Positions 9,625 through 17,338 of a stretch of 64,000 bases of DNA are shown one piece after another. The stretch comes from Liminaster sp017519885 (GTDB taxonomy: Bacteria > Bacteroidota > Bacteroidia > Bacteroidales > UBA3663). The notes below the pieces were generated by a model. That model had not been told where the DNA came from and made no database searches. It saw nothing but the letters and a program-made list of their open reading frames with translations. The stretch lies in contig JAFWRO010000015.1 of the NCBI GenBank assembly GCA_017519885.1, forward strand, positions 124,001-188,000, written 5' to 3'. Both the position numbers and the translations under genes were made by a program. Numbering within the stretch: position 1 is the first letter of the stretch; each line of letters begins with the position of its first letter.

Positions 9625-11985
9625 ATGAAGAACCTATCCCCCCTTTTCCTGACCCTGTCCCTGCTCGCCGTCGTTGCAGCAGGCGAGGCACAACGTCTGC
9701 CACTCCAGAACCATAATCTGATGTGGTACGACCGTCCTGCCGTGCTTTGGACCGAAGCCCTTCCCCTTGGCGATGGCCGATTGGGTGCCATGATGTTCGG
9801 CAATCCTTTGCAGGAACATCTGCAACTCAACGAGGAGACCATTTGGGCAGGCAATCCCAACAACAACTACAATCCCGAGGCTGCCGAATGGATTCCCAGG
9901 ATTCGCCAACTGGTGTTCGAAGAGCGTTATCGCGAGGCGCAGGACCTTTGCACGCGCTATGTCAAGTCGCCCACCAACCAGGGTATGCCCTATCAGCCTT
10001 TCGGCGACTTGCTAGTCAACTTCAACGGCCAACTCGACTATACCAACTATCGTCGTTCGCTCGACCTCGACAGCGCTTTGGCGGTAGTCGAATATGATGT
10101 CAACGATGTGCACTTCCGTCGCGAGTGCTTCACGTCGTTTGCCGACAGCGTCGTTATACTCCATCTGACAGCCTCTCGTCCCGGCCAGCTCAGTTTCACG
10201 GCCACTATGACCACCCCTCAGCAGGACAGTCGTCTCAACGATGCTCCCGAAGGCATCACCCTGCATGGTATGACGGGCGGACATGAGAAGTTGGGCAGTC
10301 GTCTGCGTTACTTCGGCCGTGCCGTGGTGAAGAATCGTGGCGGCATCCAAACCATTCGCCATGGCATCATCACCGTCGAAGGTGCCGACGAAGCCACCAT
10401 TTACGTGTCCATTGCCACTGCCTTCCAGAACTATCGTTCGATCAAGGGTGACGAGCGTGCCCGCTCTGCCAATCAGATGCAACTTGCTCTCTGTAAGGAC
10501 TATGCCACGGCACGTGCCCAGCATATTGAGGCTTATCAGACCTTGGCCAATCGCAATACGCTTTGGCTCGGTGACGACCTGTATGCCGACCGCACCACCG
10601 TTGATCGTCTGCGCGATTTCGGCAAGACGCACGACAAGCATCTCGTGGCGATGTACTATCGCTTCGGACGTTACCTCCTCATCTCCTCCTCGCAGCCCGG
10701 TGGACAGCCTGCCAATCTGCAGGGCATCTGGAACGACAAGATGCTCCCCTCGTGGGACAGCAAATACACCTGCAACATCAACCTCGAGATGAACTATTGG
10801 CCCTCGGAGGTCTGCAATCTCTCCGAACTCAACGAGCCCCTCTTCCGACTGATTCGCGAAGTGAGCCAGACGGGACGCGATGCGGCACGTGTGATGTATG
10901 GCGTGCGCGACACCACGGCGTGGGTGCTGCACCACAATACCGACCTCTGGCGCATCACCGGTGCCGTCGATAATGCCCCTTCGGGCATGTGGATGTCGGG
11001 TGGCGCCTGGCTCTGCACGCACCTTTGGCAGCATTATCTCTATACGCTCGACCTCGATTTCCTGCGCGAGTGGTATCCCGTGATGAAGGGTGCCGCAAGT
11101 TTCTTCGACGAGACGATGGTCTATGAACCTCTCCATCATTATCTCGTGGTTTGCCCCACCAATTCGCCCGAAAACGCTCCCCAGGGACACGATGCCACCA
11201 CGGTGGCGGGATGCACTATGGACAGCCAGCTCATCGGCGACCTTTGGGACGAAGTGGCTCAGGCAGCACGTCTGCTGGGCGATGTCGCTACGGCCGAACA
11301 CTATGAGGCACGCGTCAAGGAACTCGCTCCGATGCAGATCGGTTCGTGGGGACAGTTGCAGGAATGGGTCGAGGATTGGGACAATCCTGCTGACGACCAT
11401 CGTCATGTGAGTCATCTCTACGGCCTCTTCCCCAGCAATCGCATTTCGGCACGCAACACGCCCAATCTCGCCAAGGCGGCACAGGTCAGCCTCGAACATC
11501 GTGGCGACATCTCGACAGGTTGGGCGATGGGCTGGCGTGTCTGCCTGTGGGCTCGTCTCCTTGATGGCAACCATGCCTACAAGCTCATCGAGAACCAGTT
11601 GAGTCTGACGCACGAACGCGATGTGTCGTACGAACCCAAGCTGGGCGGCGGCACCTATGCCAACTTCTTCGACGCTCATCCTCCTTTCCAGATCGATGGC
11701 AATTTCGGTTGCACGGCAGGCATCGCCGAGATGTTGATGCAAAGCCAGGATTCTGTCATCCAGCTGCTCCCCGCTCTTCCCGACTATTGGAAGGAGGAAG
11801 GTCGCATCTCGGGTCTCGTGGCCCGTGGCGGCTTCGTCATCGACATGGAGTGGCACGATGGCAAGGTTTCGCGCCTCGAAGTCACTTCCCGCCTTGGTGG
11901 TCTGCTCCAAATCGCTGGCCCCGGTCTCAAGAAGACCCTCAAACGCCCGACGAAGGCCGGACAAAGCTATCTTCTGGTAAAATAA
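9625..11985 (+). CDS. Glycoside hydrolase family 95 (alpha-L-fucosidase / alpha-L-galactosidase)
   Basis: 786 residues from the ATG at 9625; the frame stays open upstream, but only this start gives a signal peptide (MKNLSPLFLTLSLLAVVAAG). GH95 signatures are in order: the N-terminal beta domain (LPLGDGRLGAMMFGNPLQEH), the (alpha/alpha)6 barrel with NLQGIWN, the two Asn of CNINLEMNYWP (about 380-384), the catalytic Glu in TNSPEN (about 515), and HPPFQIDGNFG near 690. The family hydrolyses terminal alpha-1,2-L-fucose or alpha-L-galactose by inversion. The adjacent GH140 gene suggests pectin or hemicellulose side chains rather than host glycans. Fucose or galactose specificity was not decided. 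Confidence 0.92.
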   Translation: MKNLSPLFLTLSLLAVVAAGEAQRLPLQNHNLMWYDRPAVLWTEALPLGDGRLGAMMFGNPLQEHLQLNEETIWAGNPNNNYNPEAAEWIPRIRQLVFEERYREAQDLCTRYVKSPTNQGMPYQPFGDLLVNFNGQLDYTNYRRSLDLDSALAVVEYDVNDVHFRRECFTSFADSVVILHLTASRPGQLSFTATMTTPQQDSRLNDAPEGITLHGMTGGHEKLGSRLRYFGRAVVKNRGGIQTIRHGIITVEGADEATIYVSIATAFQNYRSIKGDERARSANQMQLALCKDYATARAQHIEAYQTLANRNTLWLGDDLYADRTTVDRLRDFGKTHDKHLVAMYYRFGRYLLISSSQPGGQPANLQGIWNDKMLPSWDSKYTCNINLEMNYWPSEVCNLSELNEPLFRLIREVSQTGRDAARVMYGVRDTTAWVLHHNTDLWRITGAVDNAPSGMWMSGGAWLCTHLWQHYLYTLDLDFLREWYPVMKGAASFFDETMVYEPLHHYLVVCPTNSPENAPQGHDATTVAGCTMDSQLIGDLWDEVAQAARLLGDVATAEHYEARVKELAPMQIGSWGQLQEWVEDWDNPADDHRHVSHLYGLFPSNRISARNTPNLAKAAQVSLEHRGDISTGWAMGWRVCLWARLLDGNHAYKLIENQLSLTHERDVSYEPKLGGGTYANFFDAHPPFQIDGNFGCTAGIAEMLMQSQDSVIQLLPALPDYWKEEGRISGLVARGGFVIDMEWHDGKVSRLEVTSRLGGLLQIAGPGLKKTLKRPTKAGQSYLLVK

Positions 11986-11992
11986 TATATAA

Positions 11993-12023
11993 TATAGTAA
12001 CTATAGTCACTATAGCCACTATC
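11993..12023 (+). repeat. 9-bp periodic repeat, TATAGTAAC type
   Basis: Three units in strict 9-bp register (TATAGTAAC, TATAGTCAC, TATAGCCAC) and the beginning of a fourth (TAT) fill the gap between the GH95 and GH140 genes. The first unit is identical to one in the array at 42.15 kb. Confidence 0.8.
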
Positions 12024-12053
12024 GACAAAAAAATCTCCCCAAACCACACACTC

Positions 12054-13493
12054 ATGAAACAACTCCTTCTATCCCTCCTCCTTCTTTGCGCAAGCCTATC
12101 AGTCTTTGCAGCAGCTCCATACGAAAAGCCCTGGACGCACGGTCGTCTGCAGGTCAGCGAAAACCATCTCTATCTCCAGCATGCCGACGGTACGCCTTTC
12201 TTCTGGCAGGGCGAGACGGGCTGGCTGATGCCCGAGAAACTCAATCGCGCACAGGTCGGCTTCTATCTGACGCAGTGTGCCAACGCAGGATATAACGTCG
12301 TGCAGGTGCAGACGGTCAATGGCGTGCCCGCCTACAACGTCTATGGCCAGCCTTCGATGATTCCCAACAAGAAGGGCGATATGTTCGACTTCACGCCCTT
12401 CGACACCAAGGCTCAGCGCACCTTGCAGAATGCCTACACCTATTGGGATCACTTCGACTACATCTTCGACCAGGCCGAGCAACGTGGCATCTACATCGGT
12501 ATGGTCTGCATCTGGGGCGGTCTTGTCAAGGCAGGGCTGATGGACGTCCAGCAAGCAAAGGCCTATGGCAAGTTCCTCGCCGAGCGCTATGGCCATCGTC
12601 CCAATGTCGTCTGGATCATCGGCGGCGACCAGCGCGGCGACGTGAAGCCCGAGGTGTGGGAGGCTTTGGCCAACACCATTCGTCAGTACGACAAGAATCA
12701 CCTTGTCACCTATCATCCCTTTGGCCGCACCAGTTCGGTTACCTGGTGGAACGATGCCGAGTGGCTCGACTTCAATATGTTCCAGTCGGGACACCGTCGC
12801 TATGGCCAGCGTCGCGGCGATGGCGATACGTCCAACACTGCCGAGACCGAGGAGGACAACTGGCGCTACGTCGAGGCTGCCCACCAGCTTCAGCCGCTCA
12901 AGCCCATCCTCGATGCCGAGCCTTCCTACGAACGCATTCCGCAGGGCTTGCACGATACTACCCAGCCCCAATGGCAGGCGCAGGATTGTCGTCGCTATGC
13001 CTGGTGGAGCGTGCTGGCTGGCAGTTGCGGACATACCTACGGCAACAACGCCCTGATGCAGTTCTATCAGCCCGGCGATGGTCAGGCCTATGGCTGCACC
13101 ACGCCCTGGTACGAGGCCGTCTATGACCCCGGCTTCCTGCAGATGCAGTATGTCAAGCGACTGATGCTCATGCTTCCCTATTTCGACCGTGTGGCCGACC
13201 AGAGCGTCCTTGTGGGCGAATATGGCAAGCGCTACGAGCGTCCCGTGGCAAGTCGTGGCAAGGATTATATCGTGGCCTATACCTATGTGGGAGGTGCACT
13301 CGATGTCGATCTGACCCGCATCTCAGGCAGTCAGAAGAAGGCGTGGTGGTACAGTCCTTCGACGGGCGAATTCCGCTTCATCGGGGAGTTTGCCGACAGC
13401 AAGTGCCAGCATTTTGCCCCCGATGCACCTTATGGCCCGGGCTATGACCAGGTATTGGTCATCGTCGATGCCTCGAAGGATTACATTCATTAA
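12054..13493 (+). CDS. Glycoside hydrolase, DUF4038 / GH140-like (apiosidase type)
   Basis: 479 residues with a signal peptide (MKQLLLSLLLLCASLSVFAA), which fixes the start although the frame is open further upstream. The DUF4038 catalytic barrel covers about 30-370, with FFWQGETGWLM, WIIGGDQRGD (candidate acid Asp near 190) and LDAEPSYE (candidate Glu near 289). A small beta-sandwich of the putative collagen-binding type follows at the C-terminus (WWYSPSTGEF). Characterised GH140 enzymes release apiose-linked chains from rhamnogalacturonan II. Its location 68 bases after a GH95 gene matches the co-occurrence of these families in pectin-utilisation loci. No SusC/D pair is adjacent. Confidence 0.88.
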   Translation: MKQLLLSLLLLCASLSVFAAAPYEKPWTHGRLQVSENHLYLQHADGTPFFWQGETGWLMPEKLNRAQVGFYLTQCANAGYNVVQVQTVNGVPAYNVYGQPSMIPNKKGDMFDFTPFDTKAQRTLQNAYTYWDHFDYIFDQAEQRGIYIGMVCIWGGLVKAGLMDVQQAKAYGKFLAERYGHRPNVVWIIGGDQRGDVKPEVWEALANTIRQYDKNHLVTYHPFGRTSSVTWWNDAEWLDFNMFQSGHRRYGQRRGDGDTSNTAETEEDNWRYVEAAHQLQPLKPILDAEPSYERIPQGLHDTTQPQWQAQDCRRYAWWSVLAGSCGHTYGNNALMQFYQPGDGQAYGCTTPWYEAVYDPGFLQMQYVKRLMLMLPYFDRVADQSVLVGEYGKRYERPVASRGKDYIVAYTYVGGALDVDLTRISGSQKKAWWYSPSTGEFRFIGEFADSKCQHFAPDAPYGPGYDQVLVIVDASKDYIH

Positions 13494-13504
13494 GCAGAGG
13501 CTTG

Positions 13505-13590
13505 TTTGAAAGGTTCGAAAAATTCGAAAGGTTCAAAAGGCTGCTCCCTTCGGTCGCGTCCGAGGGAAGCAAAAGGTTCGAAGGGTCAAA
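13505..13590 (+). repeat. 9-bp periodic repeat, TTCGAAAGG type
   Basis: Starting at 13505 the sequence reads TTTGAAAGG, TTCGAAAAA, TTCGAAAGG, TTCAAAAGG, then three unrelated 9-mers forming a rough inverted repeat (13541-13567), then AGCAAAAGG and TTCGAAGGG, all in one 9-bp phase. It fills most of the gap between the GH140 gene and the comEC-like gene. A second small copy of the same unit sits inside a coding region at 58748-58765. Confidence 0.8.
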
Positions 13591-13605
13591 ATTTAGAATG
13601 TCCAT

Positions 13606-14508
13606 ATGCTCGAAAGTCTGCACGAACTCGGACTCTCCGACGAAGCCATTGCCCTGGCGCAGGGTATGCTCCTGGGCGACAAGTCGGGTTTGTCGTCCGA
13701 GGTGGTCAGCGCCTTCCGGACGGCTGGGATGAGTCACATCATGGCTGTCTCCGGCCTCCATGTTGGCATCATCATGTCGATCATCTGGATATGTTTCCGT
13801 CCCTTCGAGATGCTCGTCGGGTATTTGGCACCTCTCAACCTCACCGTCCATTACGTGCTGGGTGACCTCAAGCGCATCGTCGTGATTGCCCTGACGGCCT
13901 GCTATGTCTGGCTTATTGGAGCTCCGCCCAGTGCCATTCGTGCCGCGCTGATGCTCTCCCTGCTGATGCTCGGGTGGATGCTCCATCGCTCCACGTCGGC
14001 TTGGCGATGCATGGTCTTCGCTGCCCTCGTGCTCATCGCCTGGGATCCGTGGACGGTCGGCCAGGTGGGCTTCCAGCTGAGTTTCCTTGCCGTGGCGGGC
14101 ATCCTGCTTTTCCAGCCGTGGCTGCAGTCCGAACGTTTCCCCCGTTGGTTGCGGCTCGTCCTCCTGTCGGTGTCGGCGCAGTGGTTCACCACGCCCGTGG
14201 TCGCCTATTGGTTCCATCAGGTCCCGTTGCTCGGCTGGGTGCAGGGACTGCTGGTCGTTCCGCTGATGCCCATCCTGGTGTCGCTGCTCCTCGTGGGCAT
14301 CCTGTTGCCCTCGTTCCATTTCCTTGCCGTGCCCATCGAGGCGCTTACAGCCTGGATGGGGTGGGTGGCGCAAGGCATCGGACGTGTCGAGCAGGTGCTG
14401 CTCGGCGGTCATCTCCATTTCTATCCTACGTGGTGGGAAGTACTGCTTGCCGAACTCCTGCTGCTCGCCATTGTGCTGTATCTTAAAGTACTCAACTTTC
14501 GCAAATGA
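13606..14508 (+). CDS. ComEC/Rec2-family membrane protein, N-terminally short
   Basis: 300 residues with at least seven hydrophobic segments. The core ComEC competence domain is clear: an amphipathic opening (LGLSDEAIALAQGMLLGDK), FRTAGMSHIMAVSGLHVGII, GAPPSAIRAALM and WDPWTVGQVGFQLSFLAVAG. Full ComEC DNA-uptake channels are usually over twice this length and carry an N-terminal OB-like domain and often a C-terminal metallo-beta-lactamase domain, both absent here. A stop codon lies 12 bases upstream in frame, so the N-terminal region is not simply missed. It may be a short family variant or a remnant. Its end overlaps the next gene by 4 bases (ATGA), so the pair is translationally coupled. 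Confidence 0.8.
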   Translation: MLESLHELGLSDEAIALAQGMLLGDKSGLSSEVVSAFRTAGMSHIMAVSGLHVGIIMSIIWICFRPFEMLVGYLAPLNLTVHYVLGDLKRIVVIALTACYVWLIGAPPSAIRAALMLSLLMLGWMLHRSTSAWRCMVFAALVLIAWDPWTVGQVGFQLSFLAVAGILLFQPWLQSERFPRWLRLVLLSVSAQWFTTPVVAYWFHQVPLLGWVQGLLVVPLMPILVSLLLVGILLPSFHFLAVPIEALTAWMGWVAQGIGRVEQVLLGGHLHFYPTWWEVLLAELLLLAIVLYLKVLNFRK

Positions 14509-15575
14509 AACTCCACCGACTTCAATACTTTATCCTGCCCGTCATCTACCTCATCATCGGCGGCACGGTGATTGCCCTGCTCATGCAGCGCATCCTCAAC
14601 TATGCCTCCACGATGTGGCTGCTCCTGCTGTTGCCTATGCTGATGGTGACGGTGCTGCTCACGGTGGTCGGCATCGTCAATGTCTGGTTGGAGTATCGCA
14701 TGCAGCGCGAACCTGGCTTGCGTGTCCACTATCGCAAGGCGAGCCTGGCGTGGCTCTATTTCCGCTGTTGGGCGGTGGTGATGGCTGGATTGTCGATGGC
14801 TATCGTCTTCGCCTGGTTGTGCCAGCTGCTGCCCAGTTATCTGAATGAGTTGTTCCGTTTCTACAAGGTCCTTTTCTACGGCCTCTGTGCCTTCCTGACC
14901 CTCTCGGCACTGATGAGTGTCGTACTGGGTGTCAATCTTGAGGAGATACGCTTGCGCAATGCGCAGTCCGAGAACCAGTTGCTCAAGGCGCAGCTCAACC
15001 CGCACTTCCTCTATAATACGCTCAACAACATCGATGCGCTCATATGGCTCGACCAGGAGCGTGCCTCTTCGGCGGTGACGAGTCTTTCCAGCCTGATGCG
15101 CTATATGACCTACAGTGCCCGGCAGGAACAGGTGCCGCTCGGCGACGAGGCGCAGGCCGTGGGCAGGTTGTGCGACCTGCAGCGTCTGCGTATGGCGCGG
15201 CCCGAATGTCTGCGCTTCGATGTGGTCAAAAGCATGAGCGGGGATGCAGCTGGTCGCCGTCCGAGGATGATAGCTCCGCTCCTGCTCGTTCCTTTGGTCG
15301 AGAACTGCTTCAAGCATTGCGGCTCTACCGGCGAAGCCGATGCCATCTGCATCCGTCTCGAGGAGCTTGACGAAGGGCTCCGATTCTCCACCGACAACAA
15401 CCTTCCTGCCGACGAAGGGGACAAGGCACCGTCTGCCAACGACGATGCGCGGCACGGTGGGGTGGGGCTCACCGTCCTGCGTCGTCGGCTCGAGCTCCTC
15501 TATCCCGATGCCTACACGTTCACGGCACGTCGCGAAGGCAATCGCTTCCGAACCATGCTGACAATCTCTTGTTAG
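14505..15575 (+). CDS. Sensor histidine kinase, LytS/YesM (His_kinase) type
   Basis: 356 residues. Four membrane segments (about 8-28, 38-60, 85-107, 122-142) are followed by a His_kinase domain with the phosphoacceptor motif LNPHFLYNTLNN (His about 168) and a C-terminal ATPase with the N-box LVPLVENCFKHC and the G-box GVGLTVLRRR. Kinases of this class normally pair with a LytTR response regulator, often the next gene. None follows here: the gene runs into mutY on the other strand with a 56-base overlap of coding ends. The partner must be elsewhere. Signal and targets are unknown. Confidence 0.9.
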   Translation: MKLHRLQYFILPVIYLIIGGTVIALLMQRILNYASTMWLLLLLPMLMVTVLLTVVGIVNVWLEYRMQREPGLRVHYRKASLAWLYFRCWAVVMAGLSMAIVFAWLCQLLPSYLNELFRFYKVLFYGLCAFLTLSALMSVVLGVNLEEIRLRNAQSENQLLKAQLNPHFLYNTLNNIDALIWLDQERASSAVTSLSSLMRYMTYSARQEQVPLGDEAQAVGRLCDLQRLRMARPECLRFDVVKSMSGDAAGRRPRMIAPLLLVPLVENCFKHCGSTGEADAICIRLEELDEGLRFSTDNNLPADEGDKAPSANDDARHGGVGLTVLRRRLELLYPDAYTFTARREGNRFRTMLTISC

Positions 15576-16620
15576 CCTCGTCGATCAGTCGGGGCACCGC
15601 CAGTTGCTGCCATTCCATCCAGCCTATCGGACGATAGTCGTCGGGCAGGGTGCCGATGGCAGCATTTGTCTTGGGGTCCTTGTCGTCGGGCAGCCTTACG
15701 GCGTAGAACGTGGCATAGATGGTCTGATGTGTCAGCTGGTGCTTTCTTTCCAGCACGAGGGTGGCACGGTCCTTCACGGCAGCGGGCACTTCCCCGTCCT
15801 CGTTGAGCACGAATTCCCAAAGCCCCTGCCAGATGTCGCCCGCGCCGCGCTGGTGCACCCACAGCTTGTCCTTATATATATAAATGATGTATGTGAAGCG
15901 TCGTTCGCGCACGTGCGTCCTCCCCTGTTTCACGGGACGTTCGCCCACGGTGCCGGCTGCCAGTGCCAGGCAATGGCTCCTCACGGGGCAGGTCGCGCAC
16001 TTGGGCTGCGTGGGTGTGCAGAGCAGGGCGCCCAGCTCCATCATCGCCTGGTTGTGGCGCCCCGGCGATTCCTTCCCCTTGCCTTCGCCCACGGTCTGCT
16101 CCAGCAGTTCGTCGGCGAGCCCTTGGAAGAGCTTCTGTCCCTGCGTCGTGTCGATGGGCGTGTCGATGTCGTAGAGGCGCGCCAGCACGCGATAGACGTT
16201 GCCGTCCACCACGGCCACCCGTTCCTCCGAGGCGAAGCTGGCGATGGCGGCTGCCGTGTAGCGTCCCACGCCTTTCAGCCCGATGAGGTCGGCAAAGGTG
16301 TCGGGGAAGTCCTTCCCACCGTGCTCCTTGCGCCAGGCCATCACCTGCTGCGCCGCGGCGTGCAGGTTGCGGGCGCGGCTGTAGTAGCCCAGTCCCTGCC
16401 ACAGTTTCAGCACCTGGTCGAGCGGAGCCGCCGCCAGGTCGTCCACCCGAGGGTACGCCGCCACAAAGCGCTCGTAGTAGTCCAGCCCCTGTGCCACGCG
16501 CGTCTGCTGCAGGATGATCTCCGAAAGCCATATCCTGTAGGCATCCTTCGTGTGGCGCCATGGCAGTTCGCGTCGGTTTTGGTCGAACCAAACCCCTATC
16601 TGATAGCCTATTTCGTTCAT
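15520..16620 (-). CDS. mutY: A/G-specific adenine glycosylase MutY
   Basis: 366 residues from the ATG at 16620 (MNEIGYQIGVWF). A longer in-frame start at 16671 is rejected because it would overlap the TATCTTTG promoter element at 16661-16668. The helix-hairpin-helix and catalytic region (SEIILQQTRV, LKGVGRYTAAAIASFA, VVDGNVYRVLAR with the catalytic Asp) and the iron-sulfur ligands (C-x6-C-x2-C-x5-C, from CTPTQPKC to SHC) are complete. The C-terminal NUDIX-like domain recognises 8-oxoG. MutY removes adenine mispaired with 8-oxoguanine. The 3' end overlaps the convergent kinase gene by 56 bases, so no terminator fits between them. Confidence 0.95.
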   Translation of the reverse strand: MNEIGYQIGVWFDQNRRELPWRHTKDAYRIWLSEIILQQTRVAQGLDYYERFVAAYPRVDDLAAAPLDQVLKLWQGLGYYSRARNLHAAAQQVMAWRKEHGGKDFPDTFADLIGLKGVGRYTAAAIASFASEERVAVVDGNVYRVLARLYDIDTPIDTTQGQKLFQGLADELLEQTVGEGKGKESPGRHNQAMMELGALLCTPTQPKCATCPVRSHCLALAAGTVGERPVKQGRTHVRERRFTYIIYIYKDKLWVHQRGAGDIWQGLWEFVLNEDGEVPAAVKDRATLVLERKHQLTHQTIYATFYAVRLPDDKDPKTNAAIGTLPDDYRPIGWMEWQQLAVPRLIDEANKRLSAWFGSDCLRDVP

Positions 16621-16660
16621 TTTCTTGATATTCAGTTGGCAATTATGCCATTTTCGTGTG

Positions 16661-16668
16661 CAAAGATA
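16661..16668 (-). promoter_or_regulatory. Promoter -7 element (TATCTTTG) for mutY
   Basis: On the minus strand this reads TATCTTTG, the Bacteroidales -7 consensus TAnnTTTG, about 40 bases before the chosen mutY start. It rules out the longer mutY start. Confidence 0.7.
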
Positions 16669-16721
16669 CATTTTTTTTCAAAAAAATCGCCTTTACTCTT
16701 TTTTTTTTGGATAAAAAGCCC

Positions 16722-16729
16722 TATCTTTG
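16722..16729 (+). promoter_or_regulatory. Promoter -7 element (TATCTTTG) for the HU gene
   Basis: TATCTTTG on the plus strand, 40 bases before the HU start, back to back with the mutY promoter. The intervening 50 bases are T-rich. Confidence 0.75.
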
Positions 16730-16769
16730 CTCGCCAAATCAATAAAATCGTTAATAAATTATATAAAAA

Positions 16770-17066
16770 ATGACAAAAGCAGAAATCGTAACCAAGATCG
16801 CTAAGAGAACCGGTCTTGACAAGGATGTAGTCCTTGTTGTGGTCGAGCAGTTCATGGGTGTCGTCAAGGAGTCACTCGTCAACGAAGAGCCCGTATTCCT
16901 CCGTGGCTTCGGCAGTTTTATCATCAAGGAGCGCGCTACCAAGGTTGCCCGCAACATCAGCAAGGAGACTTCTATCGTCATTCCCGCTCACAATATCCCA
17001 GCTTTCAAGCCTGCCAAGAGTTTCATCGCACAGGTCAGCGGTGAGATCGTCAATGAGGAAGCATAA
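16770..17066 (+). CDS. hup: HU/IHF-family DNA-binding protein
   Basis: 98 residues, the normal HU length. The two N-terminal helices (MTKAEIVTKIAKRTGLDKDV), the dimer core (RGFGSFIIKERA) and the DNA-contacting arm ending in IPAFKPAKSF match HU/IHF beta-ribbon proteins. It bends DNA and compacts the nucleoid. The consensus promoter and very regular codon use suggest high expression. A 28-residue basic protein gene follows 43 bases later, before a strong terminator, so the two share a transcript. It may be one of several HU paralogues; the symbol is by family only. Confidence 0.92.
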   Translation: MTKAEIVTKIAKRTGLDKDVVLVVVEQFMGVVKESLVNEEPVFLRGFGSFIIKERATKVARNISKETSIVIPAHNIPAFKPAKSFIAQVSGEIVNEEA

Positions 17067-17109
17067 TCAGAAAACAAATATTTGTCCAATTAATAATCTT
17101 TAATAAGGT

Positions 17110-17196
17110 ATGCCAAACGGTAAGAAGCACAAGCGTCATAAGATGGCGACGCACAAGCGTAAGAAGCGTCTTCGCAAGAATCGCCATAAGCACTGA
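17110..17196 (+). CDS. 28-residue Lys/Arg-rich protein, AURKAIP1/COX24 C-terminal-like
   Basis: A very short gene, ATG at 17110 to TGA at 17196. The peptide starts MPNGKKHKRHKMATHKRKK and continues with RLRKNRHKH; over half its residues are Lys, Arg or His. Bacteroidetes genomes commonly encode such a peptide, annotated by similarity to the C-terminus of COX24/AURKAIP1, the mitochondrial small-subunit ribosomal protein mS38. A ribosome- or RNA-binding role is therefore the best guess. It sits between HU and a rho-independent terminator, as expected for a highly expressed short gene. Confidence 0.8.
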   Translation: MPNGKKHKRHKMATHKRKKRLRKNRHKH

Positions 17197-17251
17197 TCAG
17201 ACCAGTGGTGACGCACGTGGAAGAATCCCTGGGGACTTCCACAACCAATAT

Positions 17252-17297
17252 ACGAATTGCAGAGGGCGTCAATCTGCCCGATGCAATTCGTTTTTTT
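17252..17297 (+). terminator. Rho-independent terminator after the HU / COX24-like pair
   Basis: Perfect 10-base stem ACGAATTGCA (17252-17261) with TGCAATTCGT (17282-17291), an inner GGGC/GCCC pairing, and a run of seven T at 17291-17297. Confidence 0.9.
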
Positions 17298-17338
17298 GTA
17301 TCCATCACCTTTTTAATTTCCCATTTGCTATTTGCACA

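Noticed and set aside
16620..16671. Longer mutY start at 16671
   Set aside because: It overlaps the TATCTTTG promoter, so the mRNA would begin downstream of it.
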